Of a stretch of DNA of 64,000 nt, positions 1-11,030 are shown in pieces. The DNA is taken from NCBI RefSeq assembly GCF_019097595.1, contig NC_080710.1, forward strand, positions 25,148,280-25,212,279, written 5' to 3'. Below the pieces are notes generated by a model that saw only the letters and a list, made by a program, of their open reading frames with translations, did no database searches and had not been told where the DNA came from. Source of the DNA: Hemibagrus wyckioides. Lineage: Eukaryota > Chordata > Actinopteri > Siluriformes > Bagridae. The translations under genes were made by a program, and so were the position numbers. How positions within the stretch are numbered: position 1 is the stretch's first letter; each line of letters opens with the position of its first letter.

Positions 1-64
<64 letters not shown>
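1..64. repeat. (TCTA)n microsatellite
   Basis: About 16 units fill the start of the window, so the full tract probably extends to the left. Confidence 0.95.
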
Positions 65-1529
65 ATTTTTATTTTATTTTATTTTTTACATTACATGTAA
101 CAGGCAGCACTTTTAGTGTGAACAGAGTGAATAGAGATATTGCTGTGAATATTCAGGGACATTCTGTGCATATCTGGAGAGTCCGTAACAGATTTCCATA
201 CTCAGCAAATAGCAGGCTTCTGTCAGCAGTCTGCATATTAAACACTTCTGTTCACACTTCTGCACTGAGTAACACCCCCCCACACACACACATACACATA
301 CACACAGTTAGAATCAAACACAAAAGGAATAAAACCAATAGACTGTGCTGTTACACATCGCAAAAGCTCAGTGGCTTGAATACAAATCCCAATACAAATC
401 CCAATGCAATGAATCTGTAAATTGACAACTATATACAGTATATCAACCATTATAAAACATCCGAACAAAATTATTTTAATAGGTTTGGCTACAATTATAT
501 AGATCAATAAAATGGAAATAATTTTACTTAAATCATATAGAAATCCTATCCATGTATACAAGTAATTAATGCAATCTAGTTTATAACCAGTTAGTTGGTT
601 TAAGTTTAATACACCCCCCCTTCCTTTCTTTAGTCAGGGGTTAGAATTAGAAAACATTAGAAAACATCTACAATTTATTCTATTTATTCTATTCTATTTA
701 TTTCTATTAATACATATTCACATATCCATATATTCTCTTTGAGGATAAATGTTTGCCAGGATCTAGATATTTTACTCCACTCTTTTTAGTGACATTGATA
801 TAAAAGCATACAATAATTATTATTTTTTAATTGGCATATTATTTTAATTGTTTCACCTGTAGATTTAATTTCATTGGAAAAAAAACAACAACAACTAATT
901 TCTGATTTGAAATGGACTGCTATCACTGCAGAGTGGACTGCATGGTGCAGCAATATTTTATCATGCATGCTATCCAAGGTTGTTAACCTCCTCTTGTTCA
1001 AATGAACATGGTGTACATCAAATATTTATTGTGATGATGAATTGCACCTTTAAAATGAGTAGGGGAGTCTGGGGGAACAGCCTACCATAGGGCAGCAGAA
1101 TGTAACCTGTTATTTCTTTTTAATATGCTATTACACAAGGTCAAGCAGCGTGTATTTCTGGTCACATTGCCACATTTGCAAGCAATGATCTGCAGCCAAG
1201 TTTAAGAATAATTTGCCTGTGGTCTGTGTCAAGCAGTGTTTTCTGGGCATATGTGAGTCATTTCGGAAGTATATTTAAGATTTTTACAGAGTTTTTACAC
1301 TGCAGGCTGACATTTTTTTACAAGTTTTTACACAGCAGGCTGACATTTGCAAAAAAAAAAAAAAAAGAATGAAGATTGATCAGTGTTTAATGATGCAACG
1401 TGTTTGTCTACATCAGTTTTGTATAGTATGGAATACTTTTTTTAGTTCGAATGTATTTCAACGCAGGAAAAGTCGTGAATATGAAGGAAAAGAAGTGCAC
1501 TGTAAAACATGATAGCCCTGTTCATGTAA

Positions 1530-1536
1530 CAACAAC

Positions 1537-1603
<67 letters not shown>
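1530..1603. repeat. (AAT)n microsatellite
   Basis: About 24 uninterrupted AAT units after three ACA units. Confidence 0.95.
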
Positions 1604-1606
<3 letters not shown>

Positions 1607-1799
1607 CTTATCTTCAAATTTAGTTTGCTCAGATTTTAAGGCAGCAGGTGAACTTTTGTTTCTAACTTTAACATCCTGTAATGTGTTACAGTATACATCA
1701 TCCTTGTATTGCAAAGTAATGCTAATAGGCTCTAGTAAGGTTAGGATGCAGGATTGCATTAGTAGAATTCAGTAGCATTAACTCTTCCACAATATTGGG

Positions 1800-2036
1800 A
1801 TGGTGGCAGCTCAAGTGATTAAGGCTCTGGGTCGTTGATCAGGGGTTCAAGCCCCAGCACCACCAAGGTGTGCCACTGTTGGGTCCTTAACCTTCTCTGC
1901 TCCAGGGGCACTGTATCATGGCTGACCCTGTGCTCTGACCCCAATCTCCAAGGATGGAATACGAGAAGAAAGAATTTCACTGTGCAGTAATGTATATGTG
2001 ACAAATAAAGGCCATTTCATTTCATTTCATTTCAAT
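1800..2036 (+). mobile_element. tRNA-derived SINE, complete
   Basis: The head carries pol III promoter-like boxes: an A-box-like GTGGCAGCTCAAGTGATTAAGG and a B box GGGTTCAAGCCC. The body follows, then ATATGTGACAAATAAAGGCC and an (ATTTC)n tail. This layout is that of a tRNA-derived SINE with a LINE-type tail. No target duplication was confirmed. Confidence 0.75.
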
Positions 2037-2939
2037 TTTTCATATTGAGGGACAGGATTTAGGTTGGATATATCTCTCGGATGGGTTAAATTTGTACCCA
2101 TTCAAAAGTAATTAGTGTCTATGGGACTGTAGCTGGACCCTATCCTAACTAATATTATCTAGCTTGCTGTCTATTCAGTTTTTCTTGTAGATACTGATTT
2201 GATCCAGCATTTCAAGCTGATTAGCAATGAAGGCTGTGTAGCCAGCAAAGATTTCATTTGACATCTATAATAAATCCTGTCATTAATATTACATCCTTAC
2301 ATCACGTTCCTATGACAACTAACACCACGTCTATGCAAATCATGTCTTGACATACTGTATGTGCATGAGTCAAACACAAACCCATGGTATTTAATGCGTC
2401 CTTTTTTTGATTGATGGATACATGCGTGGATATTTCTCCTTCTATGCATAGAGTAACAGTTTTGTGTCACATCATTTTGAGAACTGTAAATGCAATATTT
2501 GCATTTGTAGATATTATTATAAAGCTATGAGATTTGCACTGGCCATGCATACACATACACATTTTAAACCTGAATTCATATTGGTGTATGTGTATTTATG
2601 TTTTGGACCCTGTTCTGAACATTTAATTAAAATAAAGAACGGCGTGAACATGATGGTTTTTTTGTTCCATCAGTCTATTTTGAACAAATTAGCTAATGGT
2701 ATAATGATTCACTCATGAGTCCATAATTTGTATTTTGGCAAAGTGTTCCTGAACCATGTGGCTTAACCAAACATGTTGAACCAAGAGCAATGGAATGAGC
2801 CAGAGCTTTTCCAGCTTGATTTCACTGAGATACGTGTGACACTACTGCACTCTGCTGGACACTGAGCTTCATAATCATAGTGTAAAAGAAGATGAAGAAG
2901 AAGAAGAGGAAGAAGAAGAGGACGAAGACGACGAAGAAC

Positions 2940-3045
2940 AAGAAGGCTTTATTATTGCCACATATACATTTCAGCACAGTGGAATTTTTTCCTTTGCATA
3001 TCCCTGCTTTAGAGGTTGGGGTCAGAGAGCAACCTCTTTAGTGGT
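2940..3045 (-). mobile_element. Truncated copy of the 1800-2036 SINE, minus orientation
   Basis: GGCTTTATTATTGCCACATA, CAGCACAGTGGAATTTTTTC and GGTTGGGGTCAGAG are the reverse complement, with substitutions, of the 3' part of the 1800-2036 SINE. It is preceded by a GAA/GAC-rich tract (2889-2942). Confidence 0.6.
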
Positions 3046-3399
3046 ATGACCTGTGTTCTTGACTCCTGTATGTCCTGTATGCATTTACCAGTTTAATAAA
3101 CATTTCTGGGATTTAAACTCTGCATATGAATGATTATGATACTTATACCGAAAAATATTTAGTAGCGAATTAAACATTAAAGTAAACAGTAACATGCATA
3201 TCGATAATACACATTAAATGTGTCTTTCTCAATTTTTGTCCCAAAAAATTATACATCTATCAGGTATATATTACATTATAAAGAAAAACAAAAAGCTAGT
3301 TCATGGTTGCCATTTATTAGATAATCAGATTATATCATTCTCTGGACTGTGAATTCATTGGCTAAAAACAACTAGTGGTTCTGTGAAAAGGTGATGTCA

Positions 3400-4540
3400 A
3401 GTCAAGAGGCTTTTATTGCTATTTTGATCATATATAGCTGATGCAGTACACAGTGAAATGAATCAATGTTTCTGTAGAACCCTGGTGCTACATGAAACAC
3501 AATGCTACATAAAATAACACAGAACTAAAGGCTAAAGAGTAAAATATCCTATGGACATTAAGTGCATGTGTTCAAGCATGAGTGCGAGACAAGAGACTGT
3601 GCAGACAATACACTAAACTATAAGACAAATAACTAAAGATAGCACCGACCAGTAGACTGGACTCTTGCAAAACAGCATTTAGAAAAAGCAGAGATGTGAT
3701 GTGCAAAAGAAAGTTCAGTTTGTAGCAGCATTTAAGTATGTATAAAAAAGGGATTGCAGACTGAGTGCAGAGACGTATAGTTGAGTGTGGGTGTCTGCAT
3801 GTGTGTGTCAGTCCAGTCCATGAGTCTGATGGCTTGAGGGAAGAAACTGTTCTAGTTGTGAGGGCCTGAATGCTTCGGTACCTTTTTCAAGACAGTAGGA
3901 GGTGTGTAAAGGGGTGTGTGGGGTCATCCACAATGCTGTTGGCTTTACAGATGCAGTATTGTAAATGTTTGTGATGGAGGAAAGAGTGACTCGGATGATT
4001 TTCCTCACTATCCCCTGCAGGGTCTTGCGGTCTGAAATGGTGCAATTTCCAAACCAGGCAGTGAAGCAGCTGGTCAGGATGCTCTTGATGGTCACTTGTA
4101 AAACGTGGTCAGGATGGGTGCTGGGAAATGGGCTTTCCCCAGCCTTTGCTGGAAGTAGAGATGGTGCTGGGCTTTCTTGCTGACGGAGCTGATGTTAAGT
4201 GACCAGATGAGGTTCTCTGCCACGTGAACGCCAAGGAAATTGATGCTCTTGATAATCTCCACAGGATCCTTCAATTTCCTTCAATTAAAGTCAACAATCA
4301 TCTCTTTTGTATTGTCAAGGTTCAGAGACAAGTTGTTGGCTCTACACCAAGCTGTTAGCTGTTTCTCTGTAAGCAGACTCATCGTTCTTGCTGATGAGAC
4401 CAACCACGGTGTTGTCGTTGACAAACTTGATGTTCAAGCTGTACACTGCTGCATAGTCGTGAGTCAGTTTCTGATCCAGCTCATGATGTGGGGCAGCAAC
4501 AACAAGGAAATAATCAGGACACAGAGAAGATAATAGACAT
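3400..4540 (-). mobile_element. L2-like LINE 3' end (reverse transcriptase C-terminus and 3'UTR), degenerate
   Basis: On the minus strand, broken reading frames resemble the end of fish L2/CR1-type reverse transcriptases: NFLGVHVAENLIWSLN, KKAQHHLYFQQRLGKAHFP, ILTTFYK, then SILTSCFTAWFGNC and RKTLQGIVRKI. Upstream on that strand (4260-4533) lies ANNLSLNLDNTKEMIVDF-like sequence. The 3'UTR runs to about 3400 and ends (minus strand) in ATAAAAGCCTC-type sequence. Frames are interrupted, so it is inactive and 5'-truncated. The LINE assignment rests on remembered motifs. Confidence 0.75.
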
Positions 4541-5663
4541 CCTTAACATTGCGTTCTCTATGTGCATTTCTACCTCATGTTGGTTCTTCAAGCCAGACTG
4601 CTAGCTTTTGATAAGGAGCCATTTAAAGAATATAAAAGAGGCCATTTAATTGACAATGCAGCTGAACAAACACAGTCTACAGAGTCAAGAATGTCATTCT
4701 TAAATATCTTTTAAAGACACAATCTGGTGAATTTTTTTTTTTTGTGGAGTTTGTTTGCCTGTTGAAAGCTGGTTGATGATTCTGTGGCCAGAAAAGTTTA
4801 CAATAAGTACACAAGCTCCGTTAGCTGTAGGTCTACAGCATAACTACATTTTATACAGTAATTCTTTATAACCGTTCCTTGTTTTCTTGATTAAACTATC
4901 AAGAAATTGTTTTCCAACAAAATTTAATAGTCTTTCTTCTGAAATTGTTTCAAAGTTTGAAGCAAATTTATGCTAATTTTATTATGCAAAGCCTCAGTTG
5001 AATCCAGTGTAAAAAAAAAAAAAGATTCTAATACGAAAAGACTGATGCTGATGACTGATGATGATGTAGTATAAATGCAAAAGCATAGCCATTGGTATAT
5101 TTCCAACATAACAATGTCCCATTTGCCCAGACTGACACAAATGCAGTGACCCAGATGCTAAAGATGTTTCAATTATTGAGAGAAACCTCCAGCACATCAA
5201 AGTTGTATCAGGCATTGTTATGATGTGTGCAATATAGGACATCCATTTCAAGCATACTTATAAACCTATAATTCCTTTAACAAAGATAACTTCTTGGAAA
5301 TGTTTTCAGTTATTACAAAACATAACCCAGAATTGGAAAACAGATATCAATATGTTGGGAATAAAAACTTAAATTGAGTTGGACTACATGCTTTTTTTTG
5401 TTGCTCTGTAGAATTAATCCCATGTAGCAGGATAATTATTGAATAATGCTGCCTAAAGAATATGAGGATTTCAGTAGAAAAATATTCAATAAAATTGTAG
5501 TGTGTATGTATTATTATGACCCAGGAGCCATCAATATATGAGTGATTTGGGTATTTGAACAGTAATAACTGCTTAATGGAATATAAGAGAAAATTCTACA
5601 GCTCTTACAGAGGGACATCTGGAGCTTTTTCTGTGTGTTGGACTGTCTTTTGACAGTAATGTG

Positions 5664-5864
5664 TTATGATAGGAAAACCTTGGGTGGTGCAGGTGTTTCT
5701 GAACAAACATTTTCTAGGGCCTCATACATTAATTGCAACTCCTGTTGACTGAATCTTGTTCTCTGCACAGTGGCTCCAGGCTTGCTCTTTTCTTGGAAAT
5801 TCTGAGAGATCCACCCAAATTGACAGTTCTTGGAGCTAAAATGCTCCTCAGGCATGTGTTCAAG
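5664..5864 (-). pseudogene. Possible last exon of an unrecognised minus-strand gene or pseudogene
   Basis: On the minus strand a 66-codon open segment with protein-like composition ends in TAA. It contains MPEEHFSS, CQFGWISQNFQEK and RTRFSQQELQLMYEALENV, unlike the low-complexity frames nearby. A possible acceptor (CTCTGGAG) would start it in phase 0 at 5864; an alternative (CTTGCAG) would start it at 5893 in another phase. I do not recognise the protein. It could be the terminal exon of a gene continuing at 6099-6290, a decayed copy, or chance. Confidence 0.3.
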
Positions 5865-6098
5865 CTCCAGAGGTGGTTCAGTGAGTAAACATGCTGCAAG
5901 ATGTACTATTGAAGGTTCTTTTCCAATGCTCAGAAAAAGGCAGACTACATATTCCGACTAAGAAGTTCTTACTTGTTTTTCACATACACTATTGAAGCAA
6001 TGAACTAAATCGGATTTAATAGAACAACTTCAGTAGGCACCTCAGGGATACGTTAATAAAAGTTAAATATAGTGAAATATAAATGTAGCTCTTTTTAC

Positions 6099-6290
6099 CA
6101 GGAGTTCAAAAAAGGTTTTGGTGTGTGCATGGTCAGCAATGAATTTCTTTGACATGTCACACTCCACACTGGTGGACGAAAAGTCGACACGTGGGGCATT
6201 AAGAATTTGTAGTTTTTCATGTCGAGTATTCATGAGAGGCAATACACTCACACTTTCTTTCTGCTCTCTGAGATGCTTGTTCATAAGCTT
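6099..6290 (-). pseudogene. Possible internal exon of the same unrecognised minus-strand gene
   Basis: A 192-bp minus-strand block, open in one frame (64 codons), lies between an AG (GGTTTTAG) and a donor-like CTG followed by GTAAAAAG. The translation includes HLREQKESVSVLPLMN, LQILNAPRVDFSS and SKKFIADHAHTKTFFELL, which looks like ordinary protein. It is phase 0 at both ends and would join in frame to the block at 5664-5864. No further upstream exons were found, so a partial pseudogene is as likely as a gene. Confidence 0.3.
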
Positions 6291-7690
6291 CTAAAACCCT
6301 GTGTAAGGTTTTACCAAAAGACGTAAAAATGTCTCTCTGAAATCTATCAGTGTCTTGACTAATTTTATATCAGACTGGCATCAATAAATTAATTTATTTG
6401 TTTATACTGATTGAAAATGTCCAGTACGTTGATTTCTATTCAACATACCAGCAGAATGGAACATCCATATATTGGTAAAAAAAAGAAGAAGGGCTAAACA
6501 GATTATGGTAATTTAGTTTTAGGATTTCATCTGAATGTCATAAAAAGTCATAAGAAAGGTTCCGATGTGAACCCCACCCCTAATTCTAACCACAGCCGTT
6601 GCAAATTCTCATGGTGTGTGTGAAAAGTCATGAATTGACTTGCACAGTAGTGTAAAAATGAAATAATTAAAAACAACACAGACTTTATATGGAATTACAT
6701 TACAGACAGAAGGATTTCAGGAAAACACATTATGTATAAGTGGCAGATGCCTGTATTTATTATACCTATTTGGCTAAAACGGAACATACAAACAGAACAT
6801 ATTAGAGCAAGAGATAAGAAATCTAATAAGAAATATAGAAAGAAGTTTCCTGTATAAAGGAAAAACTAGTGAAAAGGCCATCTTGAAGGCCATCTCATCT
6901 GCTCTGCTTCAGGCTGCTCTGCTCTAACCATTACAATTTGAGTAAATTAACACATAATGTCTCAGAACCAGTAAAAAGAAATGAAGGACCAGATGGACCA
7001 CCCTCAATTCAAGCTTGGTGATGTGTTCTGATCTTACACCAGGGAGCCACATGGCACCTGTGCCCCAGTAACATCACAGTGCTCCCCAGCTGTGGTGACT
7101 GTCTCTATCCAGTGAGGTACTGCCCCCAAGTGGACCTTATTGTTAGAAAAGATTTGCATTTCCAGCCGCCTAGAGCCTGAGACAAGAACATACTTATGGC
7201 ATTTGGGGTCTAGTTAGAGATTAATAATGTAGTAGTTCTGAAAAACTCTACTATCATTTGTGTAAGAAACCAGCACTACACATAGCAGTCTAGATGAATC
7301 TAACCGGCAAATATAATAATGTCTTCCACACATTTGGGTAAAAAGGTGAATCCAGCCTTAAGCTGATGAATTGTGTGGTGTTACATCACTCTTTCCAGAT
7401 TTCACTGAGACAGAACACTGTAAAGAGCATAAGGAGGGTACAACTTTTATGTGGAACGCTTGTCTTTGAATAGCAACAGCATCTGGGGAAAAAAGGAGGG
7501 GTTTAAGAGACCTGTATAACTCTCTCATATATAGAAATAAACAAATCCACTGTCCTTCTTATGAACTTAGAAATTTAGCAGTAGCATGAATACCAAAGAT
7601 ATACAAATAAAAAACAGAAAGCAGACATTATAATTCAAATCACAAGGCCGGTAAAGACTGAAATAGTGACATTTCTACACAAAATCAACA

Positions 7691-7727
<37 letters not shown>

Positions 7728-9084
7728 AAATGCAGTGCCAGGTCAGAGTTTTTAATGAGAGCAATGTATATATAAATAAATTCTTAGATATGGTCAAGGT
7801 CAAAGTCAGGTGTCCATAAACATAGTACACAAAGATACAGAAAAACATCAGGAAACAAGCAAATAGATGAAACCCAGGGCAACAACCACAGAATAACACA
7901 GTATGGTAAAGTCAGTGTGCAGGGAAAACTGAGCATTCACTTTGCAACCAGACTGGGTATGGCTTTTTAAAGAGTGTGTGAATGTGTGAGACTGGGAACA
8001 GGCATTAATGGCAGTGTGTTCTTCTGAGGAATGGTGTTTGTGGATTGTGTGGACCGCTGCTACTGTGTCTTTCTCTTTTTTTTTTATACATATATTTGAT
8101 ATATCTGCAGAATAAATAAAACACACAGCTTCCCTACTGTCTTTTATGAAGTTTCCAAATATGGAAAGATTGAAGCAGGGAATACTAAATCCCAGGTTTG
8201 AATTCTAATCCAAACAGCAGTGCATCCATTTTTTGACACTCATCACATACAACTCTGGAAGTAAAAGCAGTAAAAAATCAGACACATATCAGACCTGTGT
8301 AGATTTCTACAGTATGCAGACACCAGACTGATGCCTGATTCTAAAAAATAGTAAAAAACAAAACTATTTTGCAGCACAAATTAGCAAACCTTTTACTCCA
8401 GAACCTGGAATAATGGAGTCGAATGTGATGGCACTGTGGAAATAAAACAGTTGCATTTAGAACTAAATAAAAGTTTGTTTTCAGTCGACTGATATTGTAC
8501 ATGTGTCTGTAGAGGGCAGTATGAAGTCACTACAAACTTTACTGTAGATATGATGACTCATGAGCTATAGGATTTTATCTGTAGTCAGCATCAGTTCGAC
8601 AATTAAATTATAATTAATACCTTGTTATATAAATGTATTTTAGTTCATTTATATTTTAGTGAAATTGTGAAAGTATGTCAAAGGAATCTCCGAATGTATT
8701 CACTCTCATACTGAGTGTAAATTATACAATAACAAAAAAAATCCCTAATTATTATTCAGCAGTGTGTGTGTGTGTGTGTGTGTGTTTATATGTGTGTGTG
8801 TGCGTGTGCGTGTGTGTGCACAATACATCCACATGTGAACATGTTTAGAAAGAAAGGAGACCTGTTATATATCTTCACTTCTGCATGGTTGAAAATCTGT
8901 AAACAAACCTGCAGTCAGTAGACCAAGTCTTAAAGAAATCTCAGTGTGTGTATGTGTGTATGTGTGTTTGTGTGTGTGTGTGTGTGCTGGATCCTATCCA
9001 AGATGTATGCACAGCATTTCTGCGTTCCAATAAGCAGGTCCACTACAATCCTGAGCAGGATGAAGTGTTTATTGTAGATGAATG

Positions 9085-9546
9085 AATGAAGTTTACTGTT
9101 ATAACCTGAGCTTTTGGGATACAGCACCTTTACTTCTTATTTGCACTACTTCAACTGCTGCTATTGCATTTTTGCACAATCCACTTCGTCATGCTGCTAT
9201 ATGTATATATGTTACAAACATATATGTTATAAGATGCCTGGTTTTTACAGTTTCTCAAATTTGCACATCTCATACCATTTTGCTTCGTTGCACATGTGTC
9301 CTGTCTTGTGTTGTTTTTTGTACTTCCTGTTTTTGCACTGTCTTGTCTTTGCACTGTTTGCACCTAGTTGCACTTTATGTGGCTAGGAAATTTCTGTCCT
9401 AGCTCTTTTGCTGTTGTTTCTGTTTTTATAATTATATGTTGTATGTTGTTTATGTAGCACCAGGGTGCTGGAGAAACATTGTTTCATTTCACTATGTACT
9501 GTGTCAGCTATATGTGGTTGAAATGACAATAAAAGCTTCTTGACAT
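9085..9546 (+). mobile_element. Plus-strand LINE 3'UTR fragment of the same family
   Basis: The sequence is rich in TTGCAC-type motifs and ends GTTGAAATGACAATAAAAGC followed by TTCTTGAC. This is the reverse complement of the tail at 3400-3480, including the 'chemically similar' stretch around TAGCACCAGGGTGCTGGAGA. It is a truncated insertion close upstream of the col21a1 promoter. Confidence 0.6.
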
Positions 9547-9565
9547 GACCTAGCAGATCCTAATA

Positions 9566-9635
9566 CCACCACCAGCACTACTACTGCAACTACTACCACA
9601 GTTTCTATTACTACTACTGTTGCTGCTGCTATTGC

Positions 9636-9667
<32 letters not shown>

Positions 9668-9687
9668 ATCATCATCATCATCATCAC

Positions 9688-9742
<55 letters not shown>

Positions 9743-9838
9743 GCTATTATTATTATTATTATCATCATCATCATCATCATCATTATTATCATCATCATCA
9801 TCATCATCATTATTATTATTATTATTGTTATTATTATT

Positions 9839-9873
<35 letters not shown>

Positions 9874-9907
9874 TATTATCATCATCATCATCATCATCAT
9901 CATTATT

Positions 9908-9939
<32 letters not shown>

Positions 9940-9967
9940 TATTATTATTATTATTGTTATTATTATT

Positions 9968-10008
<41 letters not shown>

Positions 10009-10051
10009 TATTATTATTATTATTATTATTATTAGTAGTAGTAGTAGTAGT
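9566..10051. repeat. Compound trinucleotide array, (ATT)n and (ATC)n mosaic
   Basis: Imperfect ACC/ACT/GCT units (9566-9634) lead into about 400 bp of alternating ATT and ATC blocks and end in (AGT)n near 10051. Several ATC runs of 7-11 units are separated by exactly two or about ten ATT units. It ends about 90 bp before the col21a1 CpG island. Confidence 0.95.
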
Positions 10052-10139
10052 TGCATACAAAAGATCATTTTAATAATAATTTGCATGCTTTTAACACTAC
10101 TACTACTACTAATCGTCTCAGGGTAATTATCCACCACAC

Positions 10140-10403
10140 CGTTTGCGGATTGAAGACGTCCGACCCTCCAGCACTGCAGAGCCCAGAGAGGCACGTGCAG
10201 CCTGGAGTGCGCTGATGACGTGAGCACTCCGCGGCAGCATAAGAGCGCGCGCGCAGCAGAGACATGGCCTCCTCCAGCGACAGCAGGCGGAACTGCACCG
10301 TGCAGAGGAACAGCACTCTGTCACTACTTTGGACCAGAAGTTTTTCATTCTGATTTGAAATTCATTATTCCAGCCATTTCTAGAAGCTTCTTAATGCGAG
10401 AAG
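10140..10403 (+). promoter_or_regulatory. col21a1: col21a1 promoter and noncoding exon 1
   Basis: A GC- and CpG-rich island stands out from the AT-rich surroundings between about 10140 and 10330. It contains a CRE/ATF-like TGACGTGA at 10216-10223 and a weak TATA-like CATAAG near 10238, which would place transcription start around 10265-10275. A consensus splice donor (AAG followed by GTAAGTG) ends the exon at 10403. The next credible acceptor is at 20522-20523, just before the signal-peptide exon, so this is probably the 5'UTR exon. The exact start site is not visible. Confidence 0.65.
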
Positions 10404-10516
10404 GTAAGTGTGCATGAAGCTTGCATGAATTATTGTGAATACTGCATATTGTTTTTCTGTGTTAATTGTGGGACTGGAGCTTGTGTTGAAGGTGATTGGT
10501 TGATTTCTGTTCCCAT

Positions 10517-10547
<31 letters not shown>

Positions 10548-10558
10548 TATATAAGAAT

Positions 10559-11030
10559 TTCAATCGAGATTTTAAAAAAGGTCCCCTAATGTTTTTCCAA
10601 AGACACTTCTTTTGAAAGACTTCCACTTTTGAAAGCATTTTCAATATGATTATAATTATAATATAATATAATATAATATAATATAATATAATATAATATA
10701 ATATAATATTCCTAGAGATAAGAATGAATATTTTTATCCTAAAACAAGCAGCTTCAATCGAGATTTTAAAAAAGGTCCCCTAATGTTTTTCCAAATTTAC
10801 AACATTTAAAAAATATATAATTGCAACAAATGCAAGCTTCTATTTCCTGACACTTCTTTTGTCCACTTTTGAAAGCATTTTCAATATAATTATAATTATA
10901 ATATAATAATAATTATAATATGATATGATATGATATGATATGATATGATATGATATGATATGATATGATATGATATAATATAACATTCCTAGAGATAAGA
11001 ATGAATATTTTTATCCTAAAACAAGCAGCT
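10559..11030. repeat. Tandem segmental duplication with two different pentamer microsatellites
   Basis: TTCAATCGAGATTTTAAAAA starts at 10559 and again at 10753, and CTAGAGATAAGAATGAATAT with AAACAAGCAGCT closes both copies. Copy 1 (10559-10752) holds an (ATAAT)n tract; copy 2 (10753-11030) holds a (GATAT)n tract and extra unique sequence. Confidence 0.9.

Larger units (their letters stand above)
65..9565. other. Intergenic region upstream of col21a1
   Basis: Apart from the SINE and LINE pieces, microsatellites and the two exon-like minus-strand blocks listed separately, I see no supported gene. Long stretches (2050-2880, 4550-5650, 6300-8750) are AT-rich with frames broken by stops. The (TG)n tracts near 8.8 and 8.95 kb are separated by unique sequence, and 8970-9075 resembles a common fish repeat ending in GATGAATGAATGA. 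Confidence 0.5.

Noticed and set aside
9550..10227. Long open frames on both strands (poly-Ile, poly-Met, poly-Asp/Asn, poly-Ser/Leu)
   Set aside because: They are translations of the ATT/ATC trinucleotide array and carry no protein-like sequence.
10220..10417. Plus-strand open frame across the GC-rich promoter region
   Set aside because: It crosses the splice donor at 10403, has no family resemblance, and the signal-peptide ATG is in the next exon.
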